Source: Sindora glabra
Lineage: Eukaryota; Streptophyta; Magnoliopsida; Fabales; Fabaceae
Length of the DNA stretch: 64,000 bases
Assembly (NCBI GenBank): GCA_020226215.1
Contig: CM035233.1
Span: forward strand, 36,230,027 to 36,294,026
Direction: 5' to 3'
This document shows positions 1 through 13,290 of this stretch, one piece after another. Numbering within the stretch: position 1 is the stretch's first letter; every line of letters starts with the position of its first letter. The notes under the pieces were generated by a model. The model was given only the letters and a program-made list of their open reading frames with translations, did no database searches and was not told where the DNA came from. The position numbers were made by a program, and so were the translations under genes.

Positions 1-141
1 TAAATAAATTTACTTAAATAAATAGAACAATCCTATTTTATGCAGGCTTAACTTGTTATAATTCTATCAAATCAACTTATTTAATGTTAACATATTTATT
101 TTAATATAATATATACATATCTTCTGTGTGTATATAAAATA

Positions 142-610
142 CACTATAAAAAAGCCACCATTTAAGGATAAATTTTTATTAATAATGAATTTAATGATAG
201 ATTGAAAGCTATTAGTAAACTGTGCATCAATAATTGATTTAACAATGAATGTTTATATCTATCGTTAATTTCGTTAGTAAAATTGTAACCTGTAACAATT
301 TATAACCAATGAATATGTAGGAAGTTAGTGACAAACATACCCATCACTAAGTTCGTTGGTAATCTGGAAGAATGTGTATATATTGTTCTTGGCGACAGAA
401 TATTCCATTGGTAATTCCTTGTTAATATGGGAATTTATGAAAAACTATAAGCATCATTATTCAAAAGTTGATTGCTAATTTGGAAAATATTTTAAACATA
501 AGCTACGAACACCTTGCATCAATATAATTACTACTATAAAATAGTTAATCGGTTGCGAGTGTTTAGTGGCTTAGACATCAATTTTCAACTATTGATTATT
601 AGCATCTAAC
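142..610 (+). mobile_element. possible CACTA (En/Spm-type) left end
   Basis: The sequence CACTATAAAAAAGCCACC at 142 resembles a CACTA-transposon terminus. It is followed by some 450 bases with short recurring words such as cgttagtaa, gttggtaat, attggtaat and ttgctaat, which look like CACTA subterminal repeats. No partner terminus was matched and no transposase is present. It could be the far end of the minus-strand copy that ends at 4693, with the LINE at 789-2989 inserted between, but that link is inference. Confidence 0.3.
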
Positions 611-773
611 CTAGTATTATTGTATACTCATTAATGAGGTCGGTTATATAACTCACATGAAAATGTTATTATGTAAGATTTTTTTTGGTAATAATAGTAA
701 AACCTAACTTCTTTTCTTTTAAAAATATTTTATTTTTTAACATTTCATGTCAATTTTTAATAAAAAATTAATG

Positions 774-788
774 TGAAATGTTTGCATA
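774..788. repeat. left target-site duplication of the LINE
   Basis: Fifteen bases, TGAAATGTTTGCATA, are repeated exactly at 2990-3004. The two copies bracket the LINE remnant, the expected footprint of target-primed reverse transcription. Confidence 0.8.
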
Positions 789-2989
789 ATATAATAACAA
801 TAACAAATTCTTATCCCACTAAATGAGATCTGCTACATAGATTGCACAACGTAATTAGACTTCATTCGAAACCAAACTTTCAAGAATGTTATTCACCGAC
901 ATATTCTTTTTCATAATTTCCCTAGTATCCTTTTTGACCTCGTTATATACCTTTTCACAGGGTTAAAAATTATGTAATTGATTCTTCTCATTGGTACCTC
1001 CAATTGCCTTTATATCCAAACCACCTTAATTAATTTTCTATTATCTTTTTCTTAATAGGTGCTATGCTAATATTTCCTCATATACATTCATTTAGCATCT
1101 CATCCTTTCTTGTGTGATCATACATCTATCTTAATATTCTTATTTCTGCTACATTCATTTTTTACCCTTGTTATCCTTTCAAAGCCCAACATTCACCATC
1201 ATAAAATATAGCTGGTCGTATAGAGATCTGATAAAACTTCCCTTTAAGCTTGGTATGTACTTTATGGTCACAAATAACTCATGATGCCTTTTTCCATTTT
1301 AACAATCCAGCTTGTATCCTATGTATTACATCTCCATCAATTTCTCCATTGCTTTGTAATATTGATCCTAGATACTTAAATTTAGACACTTATGGTATGA
1401 CATACTCTTTAATTCTCACCTCCACATCATTTTTATCTTACTTCTTGTTAAATTTGTAATGCATGTACTCTATCTTGCTCCTACTCAAGCAAAAATATTT
1501 TGATTCCAATGCTTGTCTCCAAAGCTCAAGTTTATAGTTAACCTTTTCCCTTAATTCCTTAATTAAAACTATATCATCCATAAATAGCATTCATTTAAGG
1601 ATAGTCTCTAGTATATCCCTAGTAATATCATCTAAGACTAGATTAAACAAGTAAGGACTTAAGGCTAAACCCTAATGTAGATCTAACCTTATAGGAAAGT
1701 CCTTTATCACACCTTTGGAAGTTCTTACACTTGTAGTTATCCTATCATACATGTCCTATATAACCCGGATATGTGCCATATAAACTCCTTTCTTTTGTAA
1801 AGCCTTCCATAATACTTATCCTAGTACTTGATCATAGGTTTTTTCTAAGTCAATGAAAACTATATATAAATCTCTTTCTTTACTTCGATACCTTTCCATC
1901 AACCCCCTTAGAAGAGAAATAGCACCTGTTGTAGACTTTCCTGATATAAATCCAAATTGATTCTCTACAATCCTAGTCTCATCTTTTAATTTGTATTCAA
2001 TCACTTTTTCTTATAATTTCATCATGTGGCTCATAAGTTTTATCCTTTAATAGTTTGCACAATTTTGGATATCTCTTTTGTTCTTATATATAGGGACCAA
2101 AATGTTTTTCCTCCACTCATCTGACATTTTCTTAGATTTTATAATTTTATTAAATAGCTTAGTGAGCCAAAAGATATCCTACTCTTTTAAACATTTCCAA
2201 ACTTCAATAGATATACCATCAAAACTAATGACTTTGCCATTACCTATCCTCTTAAGAGTTTCTTTTACCTTCCTAACTCAAATCTTGCAATAATAAGCTA
2301 AATTTTATTCATCCTCTTGGATTTCTAATCCTTCCATATCCTTAGTTGATCCTTGTCTGTCATTAAAAAGTTTATAAAAGTACTTCTCCTATCTCCCTTT
2401 GATATCTTCATCTATAAGCAGAACTTGTCTTTTTTCATCCTTAATACACTTCACTTGGTCCAAATCTCTCGATTTTCTTTGCCTATTTTTGGTAAGCTTA
2501 TAAGTATTTCATTCTCCATTCTTTGTCCTTAGATCTTGGTAAAACTCCTTAAAAGCTTTAGATCGTGCCTCACTTACTACCTTTTTAATCTTATTCCTAG
2601 TCATTCGATACATTTCCCAATTTTTAGCATTATTGCACACATGTAAAGCCTTAAAACAATCCCTTTTGATTTTGACCTTTTCTGCACATTTTCATTCCAC
2701 TAGTGGGATTCTTTAACTCTTGGTCTCAAACCTTTTGATTCACTTAAAATTGCTTTAGTGGCTATCCTAACCCCCTTAGTCATCTCATCCCAAATATAAT
2801 TGGCACTTTCTTGTGCTTTCTAATTACCTTCTTTCAATAATATCCTCTTAAAAGTCATTTATTTCACACTCTTGAGCTACCACCACTTAATCCTAAAATT
2901 TATAACCTGTCATCTTTTCGGGTTATGAGTCTTAAAATGAACATCAAGGACTAGGACCTTATGTTATGTAGTCAAGCTTTCCCCTGAAA
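789..2989 (-). pseudogene. 5'-truncated RTE-like LINE reverse transcriptase remnant
   Basis: Read on the minus strand this is the reverse-transcriptase half of a plant non-LTR retrotransposon, probably RTE-like. The clearest piece is the open stretch 2004-1816, with NQFGFISGKSTTGAISLLRG and then LYIVFIDLEKTYDQV, the RT core. Further matches lie at about 2960-2900 (HKVLVLDVH), 1250-1190 (KLKGKFYQISIRPAIFYDGE), 1160-1020 (VAEIRILR...HTRKDE...LRWFGY) and 840-810 (end of the ORF). The tail is a TTGTTATTGTTATTAT simple repeat rather than poly(A), usual for this type. The endonuclease half is missing, so the insertion is 5'-truncated. Many stops and frameshifts break it. The exact 15-bp duplication at both edges fixes the insertion boundaries. 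Clade assignment is from remembered family motifs. Confidence 0.8.
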
Positions 2990-3004
2990 TGAAATGTTTG
3001 CATA
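2990..3004. repeat. right target-site duplication of the LINE
   Basis: Exact 15-base copy of 774-788. It marks the truncated 5' edge of the minus-strand LINE. Confidence 0.8.
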
Positions 3005-3256
3005 GTATTTTTTAATATTAATTTTTTGCTTCCTCGCTAAAATATTTACAATCAAAATTGAATAAACTTAATATCTTGTTAAAAGCATGTATTTTGAACT
3101 AAAAACTTTGAAAGGCTATAACTTTATGCTCCGTTATCCATCTGGAGCCTGTAAAAGCCAACAACATTTTGTCCTTCCTAGAATTATGAAAAATGACTAC
3201 TTTTATGAGCTTTTTTTTCCTTCTTTTTCTTTATCTCTCACCATTTTTTAATAGAT

Positions 3257-3605
3257 TTTTGACTTTACTACAACATTTTATTAAGTACATAATAAGTATT
3301 TAAAACTTAGATACAACTTCAAAAGTTATATAAAGAAAACACAAGCAAAAATTTATTAAAAAAACTTGCAAAAAAAATCTAAAAAGTGAAAGAGGCAAAG
3401 ATTTAAGAAATAAAAGTAAGAAAAATATTTAGGGTGGCTTCAGACTTTGTTGCAATATTTTATCAAATATATAATAAGTACCCTAAAACTTAAATACAAC
3501 CTCAAAAATCATACAAAGGAAACATAAACAAAAATCTTTTAAGAAAACTTGTACAAATAACTAGAGATATGGAAGAGGCAAAGATTTAAAAAATAGAAGT
3601 AAAAA
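3257..3605. repeat. two-copy tandem duplication, about 183-bp period
   Basis: The block beginning with a 'tactacaacattttat' type start near 3257 recurs from about 3446. Shared landmarks include aacttagatacaac (3304) against aacttaaatacaac (3487), then gaggcaaagattta followed by agaagta-like endings. The copies have diverged by substitutions and small indels. No coding capacity is seen. Confidence 0.6.
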
Positions 3606-3619
3606 AGACACTTATTTAT

Positions 3620-4693
3620 GTTTTAAACTAATAGCCTGGAACAAGGTATTTGCTTTATACTTGATGTTAGTTAAAGGAATATCAATAGCTTACTAATGTG
3701 TTGTAAAGGACAAAGTGACATCTAAGGTTTTATAGAATGAGCAAGATGGACACCGAGATGGAGCTTGAAAGCAAATAAAAATTAAAGTGAAAGTGATAAT
3801 GAGAAAAATATTTGCTTTATTTATAGTGCAAAAAATAATACCACTCCATTAGTTCTATATGTTAGTTACTAACATAAAATCGACATCTTATGTATCCTCA
3901 TTTTTTGAGTAACAGGCAGTTGCCATACCATTAAATATCAATTAAATACAAAATCTATGTACTTACTTTTTACATTTCCTAACTAGTCATTTGACATATG
4001 TTTGAATGGTAGTTATTCACAAATTGAGTGTCTTAAGTTTTTATGGTTTCTTAATAACCTCATAAATGCTATCACTTTAGACATCAATTTAGTTCAAAAA
4101 TGACATGTTAAAATTTGATATTTTTCTTACCAAACTTTTATAATATCTTTGGACATAGGTTAATTTTAAAACCAACATTTTAATTTTTCTTATTTTTTTA
4201 GTAACCTTTGAGTGCAAACATTTTGATGTTGATTGAGTTAAAAATTAACATCTTGAGTTTTTTTTAATAATTTTAAAAATGTCATTACCTTTAAATAGAC
4301 ATCATTCAATTTCAAAATTGACATCTTAAGCTTCCTTGTTTTCCTAACAACCATTAAGTCGATTAAGTAAAAAACTAATATTTTAAGTTTCTTAATGATT
4401 TTAAAAAAACCAACTCATCCAAATAAATGTTAGCTAATTTTAAAACCAATGTCTTAAGTTTTCTTATTTTCCTAATGTCTTGCCTTATCACATTGGTTAA
4501 AAAAATTGACATCTTAAGTTTGTTTAATAATTTTTAAAATTCCACCATATCCAAATAAGCATTAATTATATTTATAACTTCTCATTTTAATTTTTTAAAT
4601 AATTTTAAAAATATCACCACATCAATATAGATATTAGTATTAACTTAGGTTGATATCTATGTAGCAACATAGTATTCCATTTCTATAGTAGTG
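3620..4693 (-). mobile_element. CACTA-like element, minus-oriented copy (5' part)
   Basis: The right edge reads ctatagtagtg, the complement of a CACTACTATAG terminus. Inside, a degenerate unit containing acatcttaagttt recurs many times between about 3860 and 4640, in both complement senses, as CACTA subterminal repeats do. The reverse complement of 3880-4130 aligns with 27770-27900 (atttatgaggttacaagaaatcatgaaagcttaagat-like landmarks). A TATAAATA-like sequence near 3820 on the minus strand sits just inside the repeats and may be the old promoter. No transposase sequence was recognised. The far end is not defined. Confidence 0.5.
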
Positions 4694-4859
4694 AATTCAA
4701 ATAAAACAAATATCCATTCAATAATTAAAATTCTTAAATCAAATTTCGTAAAAATTGAATGTCAATAATTTATCCATATGAGTGAAAACAATGAAAGTAA
4801 TGAAATCTAATATAGGAAAAAAATGAAATCCAATGTATCTACATATAAAAATTAACTAT

Positions 4860-7410
4860 TGCTACTATAGAATTGTTAATAGACATCAATCAATAGATGT
4901 TAATTACTATTATAACCAACATCTTTATTAACACAGTAACATTTTTGAAATTATATGAAAACCTAAAATGGTGGACATTAATTGTAACAAATGCCTAAAA
5001 TGATGTGGTGATATTTTTGAAACTAGTAGGAAACTTATGATGTCAATTGATAAAGTAAATTAATGTGTAAAGAGAGGCTTTTTCATGCCAACGGGAATGG
5101 TAAAAACTTAACACATTGATTTTCTCCATAATTGTCATCTAAAAGGCATTTGAAGTATAATGCTAAAAAAAGTAAAAATTTCACATATCAATTTTGGAAT
5201 GAACTAACATCTAAAAGCATGGTAGCCACCTACTTAGTTTTAAAGGGTGATGCATAAGACATCGATCTTGTGTTAATAATCCATATCCATTATTTTTGAT
5301 AATGCCCATCTATTTTGTTGGCACTCTTTTTATATGTTTAGGTAGAATTTGAGTACAACTTATTCATTCTTGAAAATGCTTCAAATTTTGTACAATCATC
5401 CCATCCAAGATTTTAATATCTTCTATTCTTATATAGCAAAAGACATTGAGTTCCCAGATAGAAAGCTTCCATAAATTTTAAAGAATTTCTAAATTAGGAG
5501 CAAAGATAGCTAAATTACCCTTATATTTTACCCAATACTCTAAAGTTGATAATGAAGGCTAATGTTCATAAAATCTTATGGAACACTTCCTCTCAATCTT
5601 TACTTCAACATGATTAAGAGACAATTGTGTCCAAATTGAGAGAAACAAAGTTTCTTCAAGAATTTGCTACAAAGATGAGGATTTTGATACAATTAGGATG
5701 TAAGCTTAGTTACCTAGTGATTTTACTATAAACATGTATTGATGATTTACTGTAGTTTTTATGTATGTTATTTTATGGAATTCATATATATGTAAAGATA
5801 TGCAAAGAAATAAAATGTCAAAATTAATATGCAAGATATTTTGTTCTTTTCTCATTTAATTGTACTTTCCTAATAAAATGTTCAATGATATTTAAATTTC
5901 ATCATCATAAATTTATACACATAGTGCAACAAATAGAAGACATCGAAACACAAATAACTTTCTATATGAATTCACAATTTGATTGTAATACAATATGCAT
6001 AATTGAAATAAAAAATGTGAAATTTTATATGACATCGGTTATTAACAAAATTGATATTTAAAAATAGTCTAAACACCTTCGGTAAGAATATTCAAAATTT
6101 AACGTGTTGGTTTATCAATTAATTAATGTCTAACTTCATGTCATTTATAATGTTTCAAGAAGTTACAAAATTTTGATTTTAGTATTTTATATAACAATTG
6201 TCCAAAAGGCATTTGAAAACTCTTTTAGAAATTTAAAACTTCTATCAGGTGCAAGTTTAAAATTTAAGATGTTAGTATTTTATAGTAACGAACATAAAAA
6301 CTTCCTTTAGAGCAAGTTGAAAATATAAATAGAAAAGGATGGTGCAAGCAGAAAATGAAAAGTGTAAAGCATACCATAAGTTGAAAATAAAAGAGTAAAG
6401 TCTAACATCATTTATAAATTTTATCCTGAAGTTCTTCTAATCCGAAAATAATTCTCTCTCTAATGAGGTATGCACTCATTTCAACCTTAAGATGATTTGA
6501 TTCAATTTTATGTTTATCTTCACTAATATTTTACAAGACTAAAGTTCTATTAGTTTATCACTAAATATATATGGTTGTGCACTCACCAAAGAAGTGCAAA
6601 ATATAAAGGATTTATTTTAGTTTTTATGTTTATTCTTGCAATTTAGTTTCTAATTTCATGATCAACTATATTTTATTATCTTTCATTTTGATGTAATTTT
6701 TACAAGTTTATACATTTAAGTAATTTAATTTCATTTATCTTCTTTGGAATTTAATGGTATTATCTACTATTTATTCATATAAAATATGTAATATCATATA
6801 TCAAATTTTCAAGAATACATATTGTATTTGAACGTATTAGATTTAAGAATACTATTCTAAGGAGTATAAACTTTACATATTGAGTAACGAGTATCAAGAT
6901 AAATTTATTAAAGTGCCCATCTCTAATTGAAGTATTGAATATAACCTTTCATCATTTTCAAACTTTTGTTATTCAATTTATTCTTTGAAATTGTTAAAAT
7001 TAAGATTCTATAGAGTCATAAGAGATATTGGTTTCTATTTCTGGTTAAGGTATTTTGCAAGGAGGAATATAGGAAAATAGGGAGGATAGGAGAATAAAGG
7101 ATAGAAGGATGGGATTAGTTTGGTAGGTACATACTATATCAATTATTAAATGAAATTAAAGTGGGATCATGGAAAACATATCAATTTTTTGGAAAAAAAA
7201 TGGTGTTAAATGTTATTTTTCATGTTGTTAGCTAGAAAAATACAATGTCAATTATTTTTAATATAATAATTGATGTTATTATTATATTTTATGATAGTTA
7301 TAAAACTAATGTTAAAAATGAATATATAATGATGCTCAATTAGACATTAGTTGAAACCTATCATATAATTCTTTAAACACTTAACATTAATTTGCTATTT
7401 TATAATAGTG
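4860..7410 (+). mobile_element. CACTA-like element, plus-oriented copy with both ends
   Basis: The left end (tgctactatagaattg at 4860) and the complement of the right end (CACTATTATAAAATAG, ending 7410) form imperfect terminal inverted repeats of the CACTA type. Subterminal copies of a unit with aacttaagatgtc/acatc words fill 4870-5300 and 6040-6320. Landmarks are shared with the copy at 27.5-31.9 kb: gaggattttgatacaatt (5679 vs 28576), catcgaaacacaaataa (5941 vs 28828) and the last 150 bases. At 2.55 kb with no recognisable transposase it is probably a non-autonomous derivative. No matching 3-bp duplication was seen at the edges. Confidence 0.5.
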
Positions 7411-8560
7411 CCTAAACTTTACAAACCTAGCTCCCATCATCCCTTTACTAATGGTTCTTATATTGCTTTTGGTGGCATGTCATTTAGTAGTGCATGTAAT
7501 GATGTTTATAGCCTTTGAAACAAATGTTTAAAGTAGTAGTCATAATGGTTAATCAAGCTCTGCTAGACAACAAGCTTCTGCCACTTGGTTGTCATCATTT
7601 GATTATTCAATGCAAGTTCTTCTTATGCCTATACAAGCCTTGCATTCTTCCACTCAATGGCAAACCAGCTATTGCAAATGAAAGCCTAGTAACCTTGTGT
7701 GCTTCTAATCCGATGCTATAAATATGGACTTTTTTATTTTGTTCGTTAGCCATTTCCATCTATATCAAGGTCTTGTTAACCTATGACGAGCTACCTCCAC
7801 CACCCTTAGTTAATGCTTAAGAAGAGTACTCCTCTAGCATTCTAAAATACTCACTTTACAAATCAAATTTGAAAGTTAAATACTTTTAATAGGCTACATA
7901 TAATGGAATGTATATTAGAAAAAGCAATTAGATCTTACACAAGTCCTCTTTGATCTTTGGTATACAAATTTTTTAGTGTCTTTCTTGTTTATATGAGTAT
8001 GAATACATAGGAAAAACTTTAAATTAGTAAACATCCAACTAAGATTGATTTTCTAAAAATTTATATATAGTTTATAAAATAATAATAAGTTAGTATAGTT
8101 TGCATATGCAATTACATATTAAAAGTATAAATATGTATGTTTTAGTATCTTGCTCTTGTGCTCGAACATAAAGGTAGAATCGCTAGTGTGCAAGCTCTCT
8201 CTAGTAATAAATGCATTATTTTTCTCATTAACTTCTTACTTTTTCTTGAAGCCATCTTCTTCCCACTTCTTGAGGTTAGTAAACAAGTTATCAAGCGTCT
8301 ACTCTAGCTTTTTTAGCATGTTATTCCTTATTTGACCTATTATGCCCTTGTAATTCATTGCGGCTTTATAAGCAAAATTTTCCTTTACTAGGTATATGAA
8401 CTTGGGCTTTTACTTTTTCGTGGCTTACAAGCATTCAGCAATTGAAGTTAAATGAATGTTAATTGGCAAATTAAAGCATAAATACAAAGTTAGCAATCTA
8501 AAACTCATATTTACCTACTAATTACTTGATAAGTAAAATATCAACATATTTATTTTCCCT
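7411..8560. other. no identifiable gene
   Basis: Intergenic DNA between the CACTA copy and the first LTR remnant. On the minus strand near 8400-8130 there is a lysine-rich broken reading (words such as KKWEEDGFKKK and FMFEHKSKILKH) that could be an old transposon coding fragment, but I do not recognise the family. A plus-strand open stretch at 7515-7721 has no convincing protein features. Confidence 0.4.
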
Positions 8561-8564
8561 TATA

Positions 8565-10090
8565 TGATGTATTTTTGGATGTTATCTAAGTTTAATTTAA
8601 TAAATTTGGTTGCATTTTATAGATGAGTTGTGATTTTAAGAAGAAACTAAAATGTTCAAATAATGTTGGATTTCAACCCTATTTTAGGTTTTAAGCCATA
8701 TCTGGAGCTATAGGTATCGGATTGAGTTATTCTTTACATGGATCAAAAGTTAAGAAAAAATCCTACAACTTTTATATTTCAAGAAAACCTAATTTAGCAC
8801 TTAAGAACCTCAACTTCTGCTTACAAGTTGAAATAGTAGTTTTGGCCGAATTTGACCTTTGCTCATTAGTTTAATCATAACTGGAGCTACAAATGTCACA
8901 TGTGGGAATTCCTTAATGTATTTTAAAGCTAATATTCAGCTTTACAACTCTCATGTTAACTGAAGAATGTGAATCGACCGTTTTGATTGTCAAAAGTTAG
9001 CTACAATCCAGAATACTAGTTGCTACGAGAATTAAGGTTGATAGCTAATAATCAAAGTTGGTAGCTAATAGTCAAAATTGAAGGTTAGGAAAGTGAAATT
9101 CTTGCACACATTTATTTATAAATATCAAGGAGCATAATACATATAGGGGATCATCTTAGAGAGTAGTTTAGATTATGCATTTTTAATTCTTCTAGCATGC
9201 CTCTTTTATGGAAGGCTAGGAAGTCCTTCTATACGGATGGTTTTACCTCTTATATGGATAGCTAGAAATTGTATTTTCATGCATTTGTAATTGTATCTTT
9301 ATGTTTTGATCATGAATGTTAAGATGTTTTTATTTTATTTTAAGTTTGTTTCTAGTTTCATTTTGAATTAAATCTTCATCTTCCTAAGGTGATGGCGTAA
9401 CTTAGTAATAACGGATTGAATTCTAATTCATTAAAACTAATTTCAATTATTTTCTCCTTAATTGAGTTATTATTATTATTTTTAATGCTTTTAATTGATT
9501 GGCCACTTTTTGAATGATCTCAATATGCATGTTGAGACCGAAAGGAGATGTATGTGTGTGGATCCTATAATTAAAACCATAAACTACATATGAAATAGGA
9601 ATATATTCATATGGTTTGTGTAATCTTAATGAGTTCCATAAATCTTAATGCATGATTAGTTGTTTTAATTCACATAGGAATATAGTGAATTAGCAATTAA
9701 TGATAGTATTACTTGACCTTAGAAGAGGCTAGTATTTAGTAATTAATTAAGGGAAACTCAACTATTAATTAAGGAGGTTAAAATTGCATTAGAGTAGATA
9801 GATGATTCAATTTGAAATTGTTAAGTGAAGCCTGATCCCTAAGGCTTTTATTCATATTTGCCTTTACTTTAATTGCATTCATATTTATTTTAGTTACTTT
9901 GCATAAATATTTATTTAATTACTTTAATTCTTGATTAATTGATTTACTAAATAGTGTTAAGATTATTAATTTTGATACTTAGTGAAATAATCCTAGTGCG
10001 AACGATACTCAACTTATCATTTTATTACTTATTTATGATAGTATATACTTGTACTAATTGATAAACCATTTCACTCGTAACATTACTAAA
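8565..10090 (+). mobile_element. Ty3/gypsy-type LTR remnant (A), edges approximate
   Basis: The order of landmarks resembles plant gypsy LTRs: a 'ccatatctggagctat...ggattgagtt' block (8697) repeated in another form at 8878, a TATA-like ttataaatat near 9114 followed by gagagtagtttag, a 'tttatggaaggctagg' block (9208), and a 'gtgcgaacgatactcaactt' block near the end (9998). LTR remnant B has the same order with diverged sequence. No second LTR, primer site or gag-pol is attached, so it is probably a solo LTR or fragment. I could not confirm a target duplication. A 20-bp two-unit repeat (gttgatagctaataatcaaa) lies at about 9027-9076. Confidence 0.4.
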
Positions 10091-11639
10091 CCATTGGTCT
10101 TTAAGACCATAAAAAGAACTACTATAGGTAAGGACTAGCTCCATGAAGAAATCTTAAATCACCTTTATTATAACCCTAATAGGACCATAAATAGATGAAG
10201 CAATCAACCTACAATCAAATACATCAATGGCATATATATAGTGATGGTAAAAATTATAATTATGTTAATAACAATCATAATATTCAATCTTAATTAAATA
10301 ATACTTACAAGTCACCCTCGGATGCACTCATACTTTACCATTAATCAGGTTTTTACATTAGGCAAAGCTGATAACCAACCTAAATGAGTCACCAATATTG
10401 AAACACTTTATTATGTAGGCTACTTTTAGCCAAGCTCTTGAATAGGCTTTAAAGCTGCAGTTACAAGGTATAAGACTCTTACTTGGGTGATTAGTAGGGT
10501 GCCCTTATTGACTAATTTTTTATCTTGATTTAGTAAGGAAGGATGGTGTGGCAAATGGTGTAATGGCTAATGTTACATTATGAGTCATGGAAGATGATCG
10601 TGTTATCCTATCACCATGATAGATAACCTTTTGGCCACCCTTGGTAGGCATATCTTTACCTTTACAAAATGAAGAAACAATAACCTAGACCAAATGAAAA
10701 AAGAAAAATGCTAAACTAGATCCATATAAGCATTAATGCTTAAATAATTGCTAAAAAAAAGAATTGGTAAGATATAAGTATAAGAATAATGTTTACTTTA
10801 TAACCAACTTAAGTATTGGAAGATAAATAATTAAAATTGATTGTTATGTAGCAAAAACACCAATTAATCATTAAGTATTTCCTATTTTTCCTATCCTATA
10901 TAGACTAACCTTAAACATTTTAAATAAAGTGTATATGTAATCAGTACAAGTAGTTTAAAAGTTAATTCAACTAAACTTATCTTTTATTTGTGTGCAGCAA
11001 AGTCATAATTGCATAAGAATTAATTCAAGAATTACAAAATTCTTATAAAACTAGCATTAGTCATCAAGGTCCAAAACCAATATCTTATGTCTAAAATAAT
11101 TCCCCTTATTGCATTCAAAATTTTATAGTAAATCATTTTTTTCAATAAAATCAAAACATCAAAAAAAGAAACTAACAACCAATTATACATATATAATTAT
11201 CTTTTAACTATATATATAAATATTTAATAATCCTATAACTTTATCCTTAAACTAATTTCTTGACAACAATTTGAGCGTATGGCAACAAAATAGAGTAGCA
11301 AGCAAAATTCAAACATTCCACCTTTCAACCCAGGTTATGCAGCAAAACTAACCTATTTATCTTTCACCATTAGCATTATTTTTTAACTCCAATACCCCAT
11401 AGTACCTTATTTTTCTTAACATGCAAAGCTAATATTCAAATCTCCAATTTTTTTATCTTTATTTATCCTCTAACCTTTCATTTGTTTTCCCCTAACCTAG
11501 AATGAGTAATATTGTAGTAACCTTTCCTTGTTTCTTACCTATGCAAGAAACCAATGTTTTTTCACCTAAAACTAGTATTCTTATCATCAAACTAGGATTT
11601 CTAGTTAACTATAAAAAGTAATTAGGATCCTTAACCATA
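10091..11639. other. no identifiable gene
   Basis: AT-rich sequence between two LTR remnants. No open reading frame, RNA gene or confident repeat family was recognised. The word ctactatagg near 10120 resembles a CACTA terminus but has no supporting context. Confidence 0.4.
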
Positions 11640-11644
11640 AGCAT

Positions 11645-13290
11645 TGATGTGAACAGTATTTTATTAATATTTTTTCTTATATTTAGGTCCCTTAGGAGGT
11701 GATGACACTTAATTAGATTAATTTTATATTAATTTGAGATTAATTGCATTAATTTGGGCTTAATTGAATTTCAAGCTTAACATCAGATTTTTTATATTGT
11801 TTCAGTATCTTAGTCATAAATTGAGCTTTGGATGTTGGATTTGGATAATCTATACACCATTAGAAAGCTAATAAAAAGAGCTACAATTTTCATGTTGACC
11901 AGAAAACCTAGTTATGCCATCTTGGAGGTCAAAGATTAGCTTAAATTCGAAGCAGAGTTGCTGTCCAAGCCCAGACCCGACCTAATTGCAATGATTAATT
12001 CATATCTTGAGCTCCAAGTGTCTAATTGATACAAGGCCAAGTCCAATTACTCCCTGAAATCCATATCTAAACATTCCTAAAGCCCTTTTGAAGAAACTGA
12101 GTTATTTTAAAGGCCAAGGAAGACGGATTGGTGGCTTATTATTTCATCTCGGACTAGATTGAACTACTGGTAGTATTTTAGCTATAACTTGAGTTAGGAA
12201 AGTATGATTGGGCTGAAATTTTATGGGTAGTTTCCTAAGGTATTAGGCTACAATTTTGTAAATCATGTCCAGTCCTAATTATGCTTTTAGGGTTATAAAT
12301 AAATAGATGGCAGAATCAGAACATAAGGAGGTTAGAGAGATAGCTTGATAGTTTTTTTTTAATTTTCTTTAGTTTTTCTTTCTAATGGAAGGCTAATTCT
12401 ATAAGTTAATTCAAGGAAATTTGAGGCTCTTATCCTATGGAATTATAAGATCTTGATTCGTATGATGATAATTATAATTAATTTTCCTTTTTCTTCATCT
12501 ATCTCCTCTGATTTGCATGATCTGTTTGAATTGGATGTTGATTTGATATAATCTTTGTTCAATTTTATAAGTTGTGTTTTAAATCTGAATTGATAGTAAA
12601 TTTTGATTGATTAATCATAATTTTTTAGGAGAAAAAAGGGGATGAATGGATGATATAGGATTCTAAATTAATTCATTTAATTTGGTTGAATTCTATCTTT
12701 AAATTAGTTTTGATCTGGCTTAGGGGTTATGATGATTGTCTAACTTTGCTAATCTTAATCAATCAGATTCTAGGTGATTGTCTAGCATAGGGTTCATGAA
12801 TTATTGCAGGGATTTTGGACAATTCAAAGCTAAATAATTAATTGCAAAATCCAATTTATAGTGATCTATGATTAATTCTTTCAAAAGATCTTAAATTCCT
12901 TATATTAACTATTTTAATTCATTGATATTCTTATTTTCGTTACTACTGTTTTATAGATTCCATTATTAATTTTTTGCTATTGATATCTTCCTATTTTAAT
13001 TTCAAACCCCCCCAATTTTAATTCTGTTTTGCATATCTACATTTAGTTTTGAATTAGTTAATTCTGCATATTTAACATTCTGTACTAGTTTTAGGTCTGC
13101 ACATTTTCTGTCTGATAAATTGTATAATTAGATAGAATTCATTCTGTTTTTATCATAAACTCAATTAGTAAATAATCACCAAGAATTATTGAAAAAGATC
13201 TTTAGAGGTTCGACCTAGTTTCCACTATTTTCCTATAAAAATTCTTTGGAATCAATAATTTTAATTTGACCGGTTTGACAGCTATGATCA
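11645..13290 (+). mobile_element. Ty3/gypsy-type solo LTR remnant (B)
   Basis: Begins TGATGTGAAC and ends GCTATGATCA, with flanks AGCAT and AGCCT (4 of 5 match, a possible mutated 5-bp duplication). Internal landmarks parallel remnant A: a 'tcatatcttgagctcc' block at 12000, ttataaataaatag (TATA-like) near 12293 followed by ggttagagagatagctt, 'tttctaatggaaggctaa' at 12379, and 'gaggttcgacctagtttccacta' near 13205. There is no gag-pol on either side. At 1646 bp its length fits plant gypsy LTRs. The assignment rests on remembered LTR layout, not on a protein match. Confidence 0.45.

Noticed and set aside
1250..1459. 69-codon open frame on the plus strand
   Set aside because: It is the reverse shadow of the minus-strand LINE reverse transcriptase (KLKGKFYQ region).
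8565..13290. LTR remnants A and B as the two LTRs of one element
   Set aside because: They share layout but not base-by-base sequence, and no gag-pol lies between them, so they are treated as separate insertions.
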